DNA of 27,764 nucleotides from Deltaproteobacteria bacterium (GCA_023488945.1 JAMDBZ010000013.1:1-27764); one strand, 5' to 3'; numbered from the stretch's first letter, positions 17,088 to 23,617 are shown. A program made the numbers and translations. The notes: generated from the letters alone by a model not told the origin.

Positions 17088-18617
17088 ATGCAGAAGGCCA
17101 ACAAGCTGATCGTCGTCAACGCGTCGCCCTACGAGACGCGGGTCGCCACGCTCGAGGGGGGGATCCTCGTGGAGCTCCTCATCGAGCGGGGGAACGACCG
17201 GAACATCGTCGGCAACATCTACAAGGGAAAGGTCATCCGGGTCCTCCCGGGGATGCAGGCCGCCTTCGTCGACATCGGGATGGACAAGGCCGGGTTCCTC
17301 TTCGCCGGCGACTTCGTCACCCCGCAGCTCGAGTTCGACTCCGACGCCCAGGAGGACCCGGTCCTCCCCGACGAGATCGGGATCCGCGAGGCGCGCTACC
17401 CGCAGGAGAACTACGTCCCGCCGATCGAGGGGCTGATCCGCGAGGGCCAGCATATCCTCGTCCAGGTCGCCAAGGAGCCGCTCGGAACCAAGGGGGCGCG
17501 GATCACGAGCCACATCACGCTGCCGGGCCGGTACCTCGTGCTGCTGACCTGGTCGAACCATGTGGGGATCTCGCGCCGGATCGAGGAGCCCGGGGAGCGG
17601 GAGCGGCTGAGCGGGATCGTCGAGCGGATCCGGCCCGAGGAGATGGGCGCGATCGTCCGGACGGCCGCGGAGGGGCGGTCGGAGGCCGAGCTCAAGGCCG
17701 ACATCGACTACCTTGTCCGGCTGTGGGAGTCGATCCGGAAAAAGAGCGAGTCGGTCAACGCGCCGACGCTCATCCACCGGGAGCTGTCGTTGTCCCTTCG
17801 GGCGGTGCGCGACATCTTCACGGCGGACATGGACCGGATCGTCGTCGACACCGAGGAGGAGCATGCGCGGATCCGGGGGTTCGCGTCGCAATATTTCCCC
17901 AGGATCCAGGACCGGATCGAGCTCCACGAAGGCCAGGTTCCGATCTTCGACCATTACGGGATCGAGATCGAGCTCGCCCGGGCGCTCGACAAGAAGGTGT
18001 GGCTCAAGAGCGGCGGCTACATCGTCATCGAGCAGACCGAGGCGCTCACCGTCATCGACGTGAACACGGGCAAGTACGTCGGCCGCTCGTCTCTCGAGGA
18101 GACGACGCTCAAGATCAACCTCGAGGCGGTGCGGGAGATCGTCTACCAGCTCCGGCTGCGCAACGCCGGCGGGATCATCATCATCGACTTCATCGACATG
18201 CAGAACGAGGAGAACCGGGAGAAGGTGTACCAGGCGCTCGTGGACGCCCTGCGCGCCGACCGGAGCAAGACGACGATCTGCAAGATCTCGGAGCTGGGAC
18301 TCGTCGAGATGACCCGGAAGCGGGTGCGGGAGAGCCTCGCCCGGTCGCTCTCGGAGTCGTGCCCCTACTGCTCCGGCGAGGGGTTCATCAAGTCGAAGAA
18401 GACGATCTGCTACGAGATCTTCCGGGCCCTCGAGCGGCAGGGGGGGCTGCTCGCGGGGAAGCAGGTCAACCTCTCCGTGAACCCGGCGCTGGCCGAGGAG
18501 CTGTTCGGCGAGGAGCGGAAGTTCCTGGAGAAAATCGAGTCGCGGTTCGGGATGAAGGTCAACATCTCGGCGTCCGACAAGCTCCACGTGGAGCAGTACC
18601 AGATCGAGCCGGCGTAA
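17088..18617 (+). CDS. rng: Ribonuclease G (RNase E/G family)
   Basis: Endoribonuclease that processes rRNA 5' ends and decays mRNA. The 509-aa length fits RNase G rather than the longer RNase E. The S1 RNA-binding domain covers about 38-128 (GNIYKGKVIRVLPGMQAAFVDIG). The catalytic Mg2+ aspartates are D324 (TVIDVNTG) and D367 (IIIDFIDM). The Zn-link motif CPYC is at 425-428. The start ATG follows the radical SAM stop by three bases, preceded by AGGGTTGAG, so the two genes form one operon. It is the last core-chromosome gene before the accessory island. Confidence 0.95.
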   Translation: MQKANKLIVVNASPYETRVATLEGGILVELLIERGNDRNIVGNIYKGKVIRVLPGMQAAFVDIGMDKAGFLFAGDFVTPQLEFDSDAQEDPVLPDEIGIREARYPQENYVPPIEGLIREGQHILVQVAKEPLGTKGARITSHITLPGRYLVLLTWSNHVGISRRIEEPGERERLSGIVERIRPEEMGAIVRTAAEGRSEAELKADIDYLVRLWESIRKKSESVNAPTLIHRELSLSLRAVRDIFTADMDRIVVDTEEEHARIRGFASQYFPRIQDRIELHEGQVPIFDHYGIEIELARALDKKVWLKSGGYIVIEQTEALTVIDVNTGKYVGRSSLEETTLKINLEAVREIVYQLRLRNAGGIIIIDFIDMQNEENREKVYQALVDALRADRSKTTICKISELGLVEMTRKRVRESLARSLSESCPYCSGEGFIKSKKTICYEIFRALERQGGLLAGKQVNLSVNPALAEELFGEERKFLEKIESRFGMKVNISASDKLHVEQYQIEPA

Positions 18618-18752
18618 CCGGGGGAAACGGCTCCCGAGGGTCACCGAGCCGGAACCAGGCGCGACCCGGTCTTTCTCGACGAAGGCAACCGTTTTCGCCA
18701 TGCGTCCCGGGCTGCGTCGGTCAATGCGCGCCGGCACCGTTCCGGCAAAGAC
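18618..18752. other. Short non-coding gap at the left border of the island
   Basis: No gene is seen between the RNase G stop and the first tRNA-like fragment. A CGGCTC/GAGCCG inverted repeat with a 12-base loop (about 18629-18652) lies close after rng but lacks a T-run, so it is at best a weak terminator. Confidence 0.35.
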
Positions 18753-18782
18753 GCCGATCCCGGTTCGCCCAACCTGCTGATC
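18753..18782 (-). repeat. Eroded tRNA-Thr 3'-part fragment, candidate left att-like site
   Basis: The stretch starts GCCGAT and ends CGCCCAACCTGCTGAT. The last 11 bases (AACCTGCTGAT) match the variable-loop/anticodon-stem region of the intact tRNA-Thr at 22202-22276 exactly, and in the same orientation. The middle part has lost several bases. It lies 10 bp beyond the stop codon of the PIN toxin gene, the same relative place as the better tRNA fragments beside other modules. It could be chance, so confidence is modest. Confidence 0.35.
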
Positions 18783-18792
18783 GCTCGATCGC

Positions 18793-19173
18793 CTACCCCA
18801 GAGTCCGTCGGGCAACCGCGGCCAAGCTGCGGTCGAGGGTCACCAACTCCGCGCGGAGGCTCCGTGCCAGCCACAAGTAGGAGGCGTCGTACACGGAGAG
18901 GCCGGTGTCCTCGGCAAGAAGCAAGGTTGCCTCTCCATCCACCCCATAGCGATCCATGGGGAGACGCATCAAAAGACGGTACGCGCCAAGCAGAGACTGC
19001 CGACGCTCGGGGTGGAGGCAGACCTTCTTCAGGCAGACGCTCGACACTTCGTAATCGATCAGGGCCGGCGCGGCGAGTCGGGCCCCCTCAAGGGATTCGG
19101 CAACCCGTGCGGCCTTCGGTTCCCCGAACAGGAGAGCCGAGATCGCCGACGCGTCGACGACCTTATCGGGCAT
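18793..19173 (-). CDS. PIN-domain toxin, VapC/FitB-like
   Basis: A 126-aa PIN-domain ribonuclease, the toxin half of a type II TA pair. The conserved acidic residues are visible: D7 in VVDASAISALLF, E42 in ALIDYEVSSV, the aspartate pair around LSVYDASYLWLA (about 95) and D113 in LVTLDRSLA. These together bind the catalytic Mg2+/Mn2+. VapC toxins usually cut tRNA or rRNA; the target here is unknown. The ATG overlaps the end of the antitoxin gene by 11 bp, the usual coupling. All catalytic residues are intact, so it looks functional. It is the leftmost module of the island. Confidence 0.9.
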   Translation of the reverse strand: MPDKVVDASAISALLFGEPKAARVAESLEGARLAAPALIDYEVSSVCLKKVCLHPERRQSLLGAYRLLMRLPMDRYGVDGEATLLLAEDTGLSVYDASYLWLARSLRAELVTLDRSLAAVARRTLG

Positions 19174-19399
19174 CCCGGTCTTCCCGGATCATCCTTGCCG
19201 ATTCCCCCGGCGTGCGAAGCCCGAGGCGGCGGACCTGCTGCAGGATGTCCACCGGGGAAAGCCGCTCATCGTGCTGCACGGCGTCTTCGAGGATGGCCAG
19301 GAGTTCTCCCTGGAGAGACCGGTGGTGGCGCTTCGCGCGCTCCTTGAGGCGCTGCACCAGCAGGTCGGGGGCGTTTTTCACCGAAAGGTTCACCGGCAT
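19163..19399 (-). CDS. RHH antitoxin, FitA/VapB-like
   Basis: A small 78-aa antitoxin with an N-terminal ribbon-helix-helix of the Arc/FitA type: MPVNLSVKNAPDLLVQRLKE followed by RAKRHHRSLQGELLAILEDAV. The C-terminal tail probably wraps the PIN toxin. I chose the ATG at 19399 because GGAGGA stands five to six bases upstream; an ATG at 19435 and longer in-frame forms lack such a site. It precedes and overlaps the PIN gene by 11 bp. It should repress its own promoter, which must lie between 19400 and about 19500, though no clear box was seen there. Confidence 0.85.
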   Translation of the reverse strand: MPVNLSVKNAPDLLVQRLKERAKRHHRSLQGELLAILEDAVQHDERLSPVDILQQVRRLGLRTPGESARMIREDRDAR

Positions 19400-19500
19400 T
19401 GCGCGTCCTCCGATTCGGATGCGTTTCGGATCCATTTTAGGACTTCTCTCCGCAGGCCGCAACGGGCGACGCCGGCTTCCAACCCGCGGCGCGGCGGAAA

Positions 19501-19537
19501 GCGTCCGGAGGGCTTGATCCCCCTGCAAGCCGATTCC
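19501..19537 (-). repeat. Strongly eroded tRNA-Thr fragment next to the RelE toxin gene
   Basis: The segment contains GGGCTTGATCC and GCCGATTCC, resembling the tRNA-derived GGGCTTGAACC and CTGATTACG. Similarity alone is weak. Support comes from position: when the two paralogous RelE genes are aligned across their stop codons, GCCGATT here falls exactly opposite GCCGATT in the clearer tRNA fragment at 23565-23604. Confidence 0.3.
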
Positions 19538-19548
19538 TGGCCTGGCCC

Positions 19549-19824
19549 TCATCGCCGAATTCTGCGGTACGTCTCCAGGTAAATGACCCGGCGAGGGCCG
19601 ATGGCGACGACCTCGACCAAGTCGCTCTTCAACCGGTAGATGATCCGGAATCGCCCGACGCGGTAGCTCCGGAATCCTGCGAGTTCTTCTTTCAGGGCCT
19701 TTCCCGATCCCGGGTCATTCAGGATCACCTGGAGGGCGACCCGGACCTTCTTCCTCAGATCGGGATGGAGACCGCGAATGAGCCCGACGACGTCATCGGG
19801 AATCCGGAGTCTTGCCCCACCCAT
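19549..19824 (-). CDS. RelE/ParE-family toxin (copy 1)
   Basis: A 91-aa RelE/ParE superfamily toxin with the typical core KALKEELAGFRSYRVGRFRIIYR and a C-terminal VAIGPRRVIYLETYRRIRR. RelE-type members cut mRNA on the ribosome, while ParE-type members poison gyrase; the subfamily cannot be fixed from sequence alone, though the RVGRFRIIYR stretch is common to mRNA interferase-like members. It follows its antitoxin by 9 bp. It is about 80% identical by hand count (73 of 91) to the copy at 23618-23893. Both copies are intact, which implies independent retention. Confidence 0.9.
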   Translation of the reverse strand: MGGARLRIPDDVVGLIRGLHPDLRKKVRVALQVILNDPGSGKALKEELAGFRSYRVGRFRIIYRLKSDLVEVVAIGPRRVIYLETYRRIRR

Positions 19825-19833
19825 CGGGGCGGT

Positions 19834-20094
19834 CTACCGGAAGATCTCGTCCAGGGAATAGATCCGGGCCTTCTTCCGGCGAAGGGACTCCGCCCCGGCC
19901 CTGATCTCGGCCATGAGCTCCGGTTCCGAGCGCACGGACAGGGTCTCCTTCCACCCTTCGAATTCCTCCGGGCTCACCAGAACCGCCGCCGGACGGCCGT
20001 TTCTCGTGATGACGACCTCCTCGTCGGTCTTTTCAACCTCATCGACGAGACGGCTGAACTTCATCTTGGCTTCCGAAAGCGACATCGTTCTCAT
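19834..20094 (-). CDS. Phd/YefM-family antitoxin (copy 1)
   Basis: An 86-aa antitoxin with the Phd/YefM fold: MRTMSLSEAKMKFSRLVDEV, then EVVITRNGRPAAVLVSPEEFEGW, and a C-terminal helix that should block the toxin (ARIYSLDEIFR). The ATG at 20094 is supported by AAGGGG upstream. An in-frame extension to 20163 would run through the promoter and is rejected. It is about 86% identical (74 of 86) to the copy at 23903-24163, which has the same operator. It should bind the inverted repeat at its own promoter. Confidence 0.9.
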   Translation of the reverse strand: MRTMSLSEAKMKFSRLVDEVEKTDEEVVITRNGRPAAVLVSPEEFEGWKETLSVRSEPELMAEIRAGAESLRRKKARIYSLDEIFR

Positions 20095-20114
20095 CGGTGA
20101 TGACCCCTTTTCGG

Positions 20115-20163
20115 GTTGACCAGAATTATGGTCAGTATATGCCCGCGCGGGGGCCATCGTCAA
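20115..20163 (-). promoter_or_regulatory. Promoter and operator of RelE/Phd module 1
   Basis: On the minus strand TTGACG (20163-20158) and TATACT (20139-20134) are 18 bp apart. Immediately downstream is an imperfect palindrome, TTGACC-N8-GGTCAG on the plus strand (20116-20135), overlapping the -10 box. The same arrangement occurs at module 2, which supports a conserved, Phd-autoregulated promoter. Confidence 0.65.
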
Positions 20164-20167
20164 TCAC

Positions 20168-20312
20168 GGCCCGGATCGGCATGGGCAGGATCGGGCCGAT
20201 TCCACCAAGCGTATCGACCAGCCATCTCCCGCACCCGTTCTCGGGGAGCCCGATCGCGAGCGAAACCGGAGAGCGAACAGTGCCGGTCGCCCATCTGCCG
20301 CCCCGCAGATGG
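20168..20312. repeat. Two inverted repeats between the Phd promoter and the integrase
   Basis: GGCCCGGATC (20168-20177) pairs with GATCGGGCC (20189-20197) with one bulged base. CCATCTGC (20291-20298) pairs perfectly with GCAGATGG (20305-20312) around a six-base loop. Neither is followed by a T-run. They fill the 170 bp downstream of the integrase, which otherwise holds no gene. They could be recombinase binding arms or a termination structure. Confidence 0.4.
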
Positions 20313-20333
20313 CGCGGGCGCCACCTGTGGGAA

Positions 20334-21236
20334 TCACCCCCTGTCGGGGTGCGGTTCCCCGCCCCGGCAGGCGCCCAGTCCGTAGATCTCCCGCACGCGC
20401 AACATCGCCTTTTCCAGGTGCTCGGCGCTGACGTGGATATACCGCTCGTGTGCCTTGACGGTGGAGTGCCCGAGAATCCGCATCGCGGTGGTCGTGTCCA
20501 CGCCGGCCATCGTGAACGCCGTGCCCGCCGTGTGCCGGCAGTCGTAGAGCCGGAACGATTCCGGGAGTCCGGCCCTGCGGACGAGCCCCTTGAAGACGCG
20601 GCTCAAGGTCGTTGCGCATCTCCAGGGGAGGAGAAATTCGTCCGGCGCCCCGGTCCCCAGGACTTGGGCGCACTCCGCGGTGATCGGGACGCGGCGGCAT
20701 TTCCCCCGCTTGCCCACAACCCGCAGGAACCCTTCCCGGATATCGCCGTATGTCGCCTTGACGGCTTCGAACGGCCGCAGCCCGGTCAGCAGCAGGAACA
20801 GGACCGCCCGCCTCTCCCGTGCGCCGGCGCAGGCCAGCAGCCGCGCGAGCGCCTCGCCCGCCACAAGCCCGTATTCCCGCTCGGGTTCCGGTTCGGACCG
20901 GATTCGGTCGAAGGGGCTCTTCGGAAGCAGCTCGTACCGGACCGCCGTCGAGAAGAAGGCCCGCAGATGCCGAAACCAGAGGTTCACGGAGACCGGCGAC
21001 GCCGACCGGAGCAGCCGGGACCGGAATGCCTCCAGCTCCCGCACCGTGATCGTCCGGATATCCCTCCGCGGACCGAAGCGATCGATCATCTTTCCGATCG
21101 CCAGCCGGTCCGCGCGGCGGGTCGCCGCGGCCCTCGTTTCCCGTCCCGCGAGGTATTCCCGCGCGAACGCCCCGAGCAAGGCAGGGTCGCCGGCCCCCGG
21201 CCGTTCCGTGCTCCGGCGTCGCCTCAACCGCTCCAT
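20334..21236 (-). CDS. Tyrosine recombinase/integrase (phage-integrase family)
   Basis: A 300-aa site-specific recombinase. The N-terminal SAM-like core-binding domain covers about 18-105. The catalytic domain has R154 in TGLRPFE, a lysine in VVGKRGK (176-179), R234 in YDCRHTAG, H257 in LGHS and the nucleophile Y266 in HERYIHV. The first box-II His is replaced by Tyr231, seen in many phage-type integrases. The start is ATG at 21236. A longer in-frame form to 21383 is rejected because its N-terminus (QVGGSSPPVGS) is simply translated tRNA sequence. The gene begins 84 bp from a perfect 35-bp tRNA 3'-end copy, the usual int-att arrangement. It is the only recombinase in the island and the natural candidate for mobilising it. 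Confidence 0.92.
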   Translation of the reverse strand: MERLRRRRSTERPGAGDPALLGAFAREYLAGRETRAAATRRADRLAIGKMIDRFGPRRDIRTITVRELEAFRSRLLRSASPVSVNLWFRHLRAFFSTAVRYELLPKSPFDRIRSEPEPEREYGLVAGEALARLLACAGARERRAVLFLLLTGLRPFEAVKATYGDIREGFLRVVGKRGKCRRVPITAECAQVLGTGAPDEFLLPWRCATTLSRVFKGLVRRAGLPESFRLYDCRHTAGTAFTMAGVDTTTAMRILGHSTVKAHERYIHVSAEHLEKAMLRVREIYGLGACRGGEPHPDRG

Positions 21237-21297
21237 GGTATGGAAGTCCCTGCATTCGCGATGCCGAGAAAGACGAGCTGAAGGGATTTTGCGCGGC

Positions 21298-21368
21298 CCG
21301 TGGCGCAACGGGAAGGAGGTGGAGCCGACGGGCGGGCTTGAACCGCCAACCTGCCGGCGAGGAATCAG
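21298..21368 (-). repeat. att-like tRNA-Thr 3'-end copy beside the integrase
   Basis: Bases 21320-21354 repeat the 3' end of the tRNA-Thr gene (22202-22236) without a mismatch. The copy includes CCA, acceptor strand, T arm and variable loop. After a diverged seven-base anticodon-loop segment the GAATCAG of the anticodon stem matches again. Upstream bases 21298-21316 (CCGTGGCG...CGGGAAGG) are not tRNA but recur at the copy at 23544-23561. The match ending at the anticodon loop fits a tyrosine integrase crossover there. Confidence 0.8.
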
Positions 21369-21417
21369 GAATCGGGGTCGCAATCCGGACGGCTTCGCCG
21401 CCCGCCACTTCCCGGAA

Positions 21418-21804
21418 TCATGCGCGAACTACGGAAGCGCTCCATGCGACCACGGCCCCGGCGATCCGGACAGCCCGATCAAGCTCCTCTTTCCCGACCG
21501 GTTCATACTCGCCCGGATAACGGACGGTCACGGCGTAGTCGGTCAACTCCGCAGACTGCAGGATCTCCTCGGGAACAATCAGCATCCGGGGCAGGAATTC
21601 GAGCAGAATCTTGATGTTGTGGGTTCGCGGCGGCTCAATCCCCAGGTGGAGAAGGACCGCCTTCAAACTCTTTTCGACAGCCTGTTGGGCGTGAAAGGCG
21701 AGTGTTTCCGGAAGGACTTCGCTCGTGGCCGGAATCCGCGAGAGGGCGAGATCGCTCTCTGCGTGACGCAGCCAGTCGGCCGGGCTACCTGCTTCAGGTT
21801 GCAT
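21418..21804 (-). CDS. HEPN-domain protein (toxin of MNT/HEPN pair 1)
   Basis: A 128-aa all-helical HEPN protein: WLRHAESDLALSRI, then AFHAQQAVEKSLKAVLLHLGIEPPRTHNIKILLEFL, and LTDYAVTVRYPGEY. This matches the HEPN family paired with minimal nucleotidyltransferases. The strict RX4-6H ribonuclease motif is not seen; instead R95 is followed by YPGEY. It may therefore belong to the PF05168-like branch, and RNase activity is uncertain. Its ATG overlaps the MNT gene by 11 bp. It lies between the tRNA-3' copy at 21320 and the intact tRNA, so the pair forms one unit bounded by tRNA ends. Confidence 0.88.
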   Translation of the reverse strand: MQPEAGSPADWLRHAESDLALSRIPATSEVLPETLAFHAQQAVEKSLKAVLLHLGIEPPRTHNIKILLEFLPRMLIVPEEILQSAELTDYAVTVRYPGEYEPVGKEELDRAVRIAGAVVAWSASVVRA

Positions 21805-22111
21805 AGAGAACCCTTCCCTCCTTCAGTGCAGACCTGTAGATGAGGCCCGGATTGTCGCGGTGCCTTTCGAGGTCCCCAACCGTTGCCACGACCAGATCAT
21901 AGGGAATCCGGATTCCGCTCAGCGAGCGATAGAGTCTCATCGCGGTCTGTCGCCGATGGCTCCCCTCCGGAACGACAACGAGAAGATCCACGTCGCGAGC
22001 GGTCCGCAGGTCGGTCCGCGCCGCCGATCCGAACAGGATGATTCTGATCGGACGGATTTCGGAGACGATCCCCTGGACGAGCTTGTCGATCTCTTTCTGA
22101 TCAACACCCAT
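21794..22111 (-). CDS. Minimal nucleotidyltransferase (MNT antitoxin 1)
   Basis: A 105-aa nucleotidyltransferase of the MNT type. The active-site signature GS-x10-D-x-D is present as FGSAARTDLRTARDVDLLVVV. In characterised HEPN/MNT pairs the MNT enzyme AMPylates and silences the HEPN toxin; the same role is inferred here. It is the first gene of the pair and overlaps HEPN. The ATG at 22111 has no strong Shine-Dalgarno sequence. A perfect 20-bp palindrome lies 23 bp upstream and could be its operator or the tRNA terminator. Confidence 0.9.
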   Translation of the reverse strand: MGVDQKEIDKLVQGIVSEIRPIRIILFGSAARTDLRTARDVDLLVVVPEGSHRRQTAMRLYRSLSGIRIPYDLVVATVGDLERHRDNPGLIYRSALKEGRVLYAT

Positions 22112-22134
22112 GATCGCAATGTATCAGAAACGAC

Positions 22135-22154
22135 CGAGGCGGTCGACCGCCTCG
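22135..22154 (-). promoter_or_regulatory. Perfect 20-bp palindrome between tRNA-Thr and the MNT/HEPN pair
   Basis: CGAGGCGGTCGACCGCCTCG is its own reverse complement. As RNA it would form an eight-base-pair stem with a UCGA loop. It stands 47 bp after the tRNA 3' end and 23 bp before the MNT start on the same strand. It could terminate the tRNA transcript (only TTT follows), act as an operator, or both. Confidence 0.5.
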
Positions 22155-22201
22155 CCGTTGCCGTCCGGTCTGTCCTGCTCGCTGGTTTCGCATCAATGGA
22201 T

Positions 22202-22276
22202 TGGAGCCGACGGGCGGGCTTGAACCGCCAACCTGCTGATTACGAATCAGCTGCTCTACCGTTGAGCTACGTCGGC
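22202..22276 (-). tRNA. tRNA-Thr (anticodon CGT)
   Basis: The 75-nt gene folds into a full cloverleaf: acceptor GCCGACG/CGTCGGC, D stem GCTC/GAGC, anticodon stem GCTGA/TCAGC with loop TTCGTAA (anticodon CGT, reading ACG), variable loop AGGTT, and T stem GGCGG/CCGCC with loop TTCAAGC. The discriminator is T and the CCA end is encoded. It is the parent, or a sister, of all the tRNA fragments scattered over the island and is probably the integration target. Whether it is the host's only tRNA-Thr(CGT) or was brought in by the element cannot be told. Confidence 0.95.
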
Positions 22277-22307
22277 CCGGGTTGGAAGGAAGCCGTTGCG
22301 GAAACAA

Positions 22308-22336
22308 AGCGTATTCGATCCGGGCTCCGAAATCAA
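22308..22336 (-). promoter_or_regulatory. Candidate promoter of tRNA-Thr
   Basis: On the minus strand TTGATT (22336-22331) and TACGCT (22313-22308) are separated by 17 bp. This would place the transcript start about 25 nt before the mature tRNA 5' end, a normal leader length. Confidence 0.4.
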
Positions 22337-22803
22337 TAGCCAAATCGGCGCACCCCGCCGATCCACCGACCCGGAATCACCGTGGAGAACCGCGGAGCCG
22401 GCCGGCGGGCGCAAACGGTCGACCGGCCAAGTATCAGTCAAATGGCGATGAGGGGAATCGACGACGCCGTGGCGATCTCCCGGCTCCCGCTGATTGCAAG
22501 GACCAGGCTGCCCTGGCCCTCTGGTCCCGGGAGTTCTTCCACGACGTGGCAGGCAGGATCCGCTGTTCGGGATCCTGATGCATTGGGGGCAGGAAACATC
22601 TTGATTCCCGGGAGGTGTGGAGCCGACGGGCGGGCACCAGCCGCCAACACGCTGATTACAGAAAACTATTCCCCGCTTTGCGTGACACCGCCCAACCTGC
22701 CGGGCATGAATGCACCCTGTCCTCTCGGGCGTTTTCCTGCTTGCGCATGTTGTCGGGAGAGGATCACGACGAATCGTTGGAAGGATGATTCCTTCTTGTT
22801 AAG
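22337..22803. other. Non-coding stretch between tRNA-Thr and the second HEPN gene
   Basis: About 470 bp without a convincing gene. Reading frames here have no family resemblance and atypical composition. It contains the degenerate tRNA fragment at 22618. Just before the HEPN gene is a six-base-pair hairpin GAAGGA-TGAT-TCCTTC (22780-22795), followed by TTGTT, which could be a weak terminator on the plus strand. The rest is probably debris of lost cassettes. Confidence 0.4.
22618..22660 (-). repeat. Degenerate tRNA-Thr 3'-end copy
   Basis: The first 18 bases (from TGGAGCCGACGGGCGGGC) are identical to the 3' end of tRNA-Thr. The T-loop part is altered (ACCAG for TTGAA), then CCGCCAAC and GCTGATTAC match again through the anticodon stem. 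It has the same orientation as the intact tRNA. It marks the left edge of the second HEPN/MNT module. Confidence 0.7.
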
Positions 22804-23204
22804 ATGTGGAGAATGAAACGCGAAGAGGAAATCCGGTACTGGGCAAGAATCGCAAAGGACGATATCCGTGTCGCCCGACATCTCCTCGACGCCGGGGATC
22901 GCCTGCATGCGATGTTCTTCTGCCACCTCGCCGTTGAGAAAATGCTGAAAGCGCTCTTTGTGAAGAACCCGGATCGCCTCCACCGCCCACTCATCATCTT
23001 CCCCGACTTGCCATGGAATCCACGCTTGCCTTGTCGGAAGAGGACGTGGAGTTTCTCAACGAACTACTGAGGTTCAACATCGAAGCCCGCTACCCGAAGG
23101 ATCGGGACAGGATCCGAAAGGTCTGCACGGCGCAGTATTCCGAGGGTGTCTTCAGGCGAATGAAGAAATGGCAAAGACGGCTGCTCGCAGAAATCCGAAA
23201 GTAA
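22804..23204 (+). pseudogene. HEPN-domain gene 2, broken by a frameshift
   Basis: The first part (22804-about 22982) encodes a HEPN start: EEEIRYWARIAKDDIRVARHLL and AMFFCHLAVEKMLKALFVKNPDRL. The family pattern then continues in another frame from about 22983 as PPTHHLPRLAM, EEDVEFLNELLRFN and IEARYPKDRDRI, up to a stop at 23204. A net shift (two extra bases or one missing base) around CTCCACCGCCC explains this. No slippery heptamer for programmed frameshifting was seen. The restored protein would have about 133 aa. The gene overlaps the downstream MNT gene, which is intact. A sequencing or assembly error at this C-rich spot is also possible. An alternative start ATG lies at 22813. Confidence 0.78.
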
Positions 23205-23506
23205 GACGTACTCTCTCGCTGCTTCGCAAGGCGACCGATCGCCTCGTCGCGAACGGTTTCCGCATCAGGAAGGCATTCCTGTACGGCTCTTTCGCGAAAG
23301 GCCGAGCGACAAAGTGGAGCGACATCGACGTCGCTTTCATCACGCCGGACTATCGGCCCTCCGATATCAAGCAATGGGTCCGGATCGCGATGATCTGCCA
23401 GGAGGTCGACATTCGAATCGAACCGGTCGTGTACCGCCCGGAGGATTTCCCGGGCAAGGATCCCCTCGCCGCGGAGATTCACCGCTCTGGAATCGCACTC
23501 GATTGA
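23168..23506 (+). CDS. Minimal nucleotidyltransferase (MNT antitoxin 2)
   Basis: A 112-aa nucleotidyltransferase with the signature GS-x10-D-x-D in FLYGSFAKGRATKWSDIDVAFI. A third acidic position is likely in EVDIRIEPVVY. It is the presumed AMPylating antitoxin of the HEPN gene it overlaps by 37 bp. Gene order (toxin first, then MNT) and strand are opposite to pair 1 and the sequences differ widely, so the pairs are not a recent duplication. The antitoxin remains open while its toxin is broken, a pattern that would be tolerated by the cell. Confidence 0.88.
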   Translation: MAKTAARRNPKVRRTLSLLRKATDRLVANGFRIRKAFLYGSFAKGRATKWSDIDVAFITPDYRPSDIKQWVRIAMICQEVDIRIEPVVYRPEDFPGKDPLAAEIHRSGIALD

Positions 23507-23543
23507 GGATTCGCCCGGCCTGTTTCGGGATTTCCAGGACGGT

Positions 23544-23604
23544 CCGTGGCGTCCGGGAAGGCAATGGAGCCGACGGGCGGGTGCAAACCGCCGGTCCGCC
23601 GATT
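23544..23604 (-). repeat. Degenerate tRNA-Thr 3'-end copy with shared flank
   Basis: From 23565 the first 17 bases match the tRNA 3' end exactly, then AACCGCC and GATT match after changes in the T loop. The preceding CCGTGGCG...CGGGAAGG (23544-23561) recurs before the copy at 21320, though it is not part of the intact tRNA gene. It separates the MNT gene (stop 59 bp to the left) from the second RelE gene (stop 14 bp to the right). Confidence 0.7.
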
Positions 23605-23617
23605 GCGGTCGCTGCCT

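Noticed and set aside
18629..18652. Rho-independent terminator after RNase G
   Set aside because: The stem is short, the loop is 12 bases and there is no T-run.
14559..18815. 1418-codon open frame opposite the radical SAM and RNase G genes
   Set aside because: Antisense shadow caused by high third-position GC; the sense frames carry clear enzyme motifs.
21237..21383. N-terminal extension of the integrase
   Set aside because: The extra residues include translated tRNA 3'-end sequence (QVGGSSPPVGS), a well-known artefact.
22101..22343. Small open frame across tRNA-Thr
   Set aside because: It is a translation of the tRNA gene itself.
22382..22816. 144-codon frame between the tRNA and the HEPN gene
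   Set aside because: No family resemblance, no ribosome binding site, and it runs through the degenerate tRNA fragment.
22975..22990. Programmed ribosomal frameshift in the second HEPN gene
   Set aside because: No slippery heptamer or convincing downstream pseudoknot was seen; decay or sequence error is simpler.
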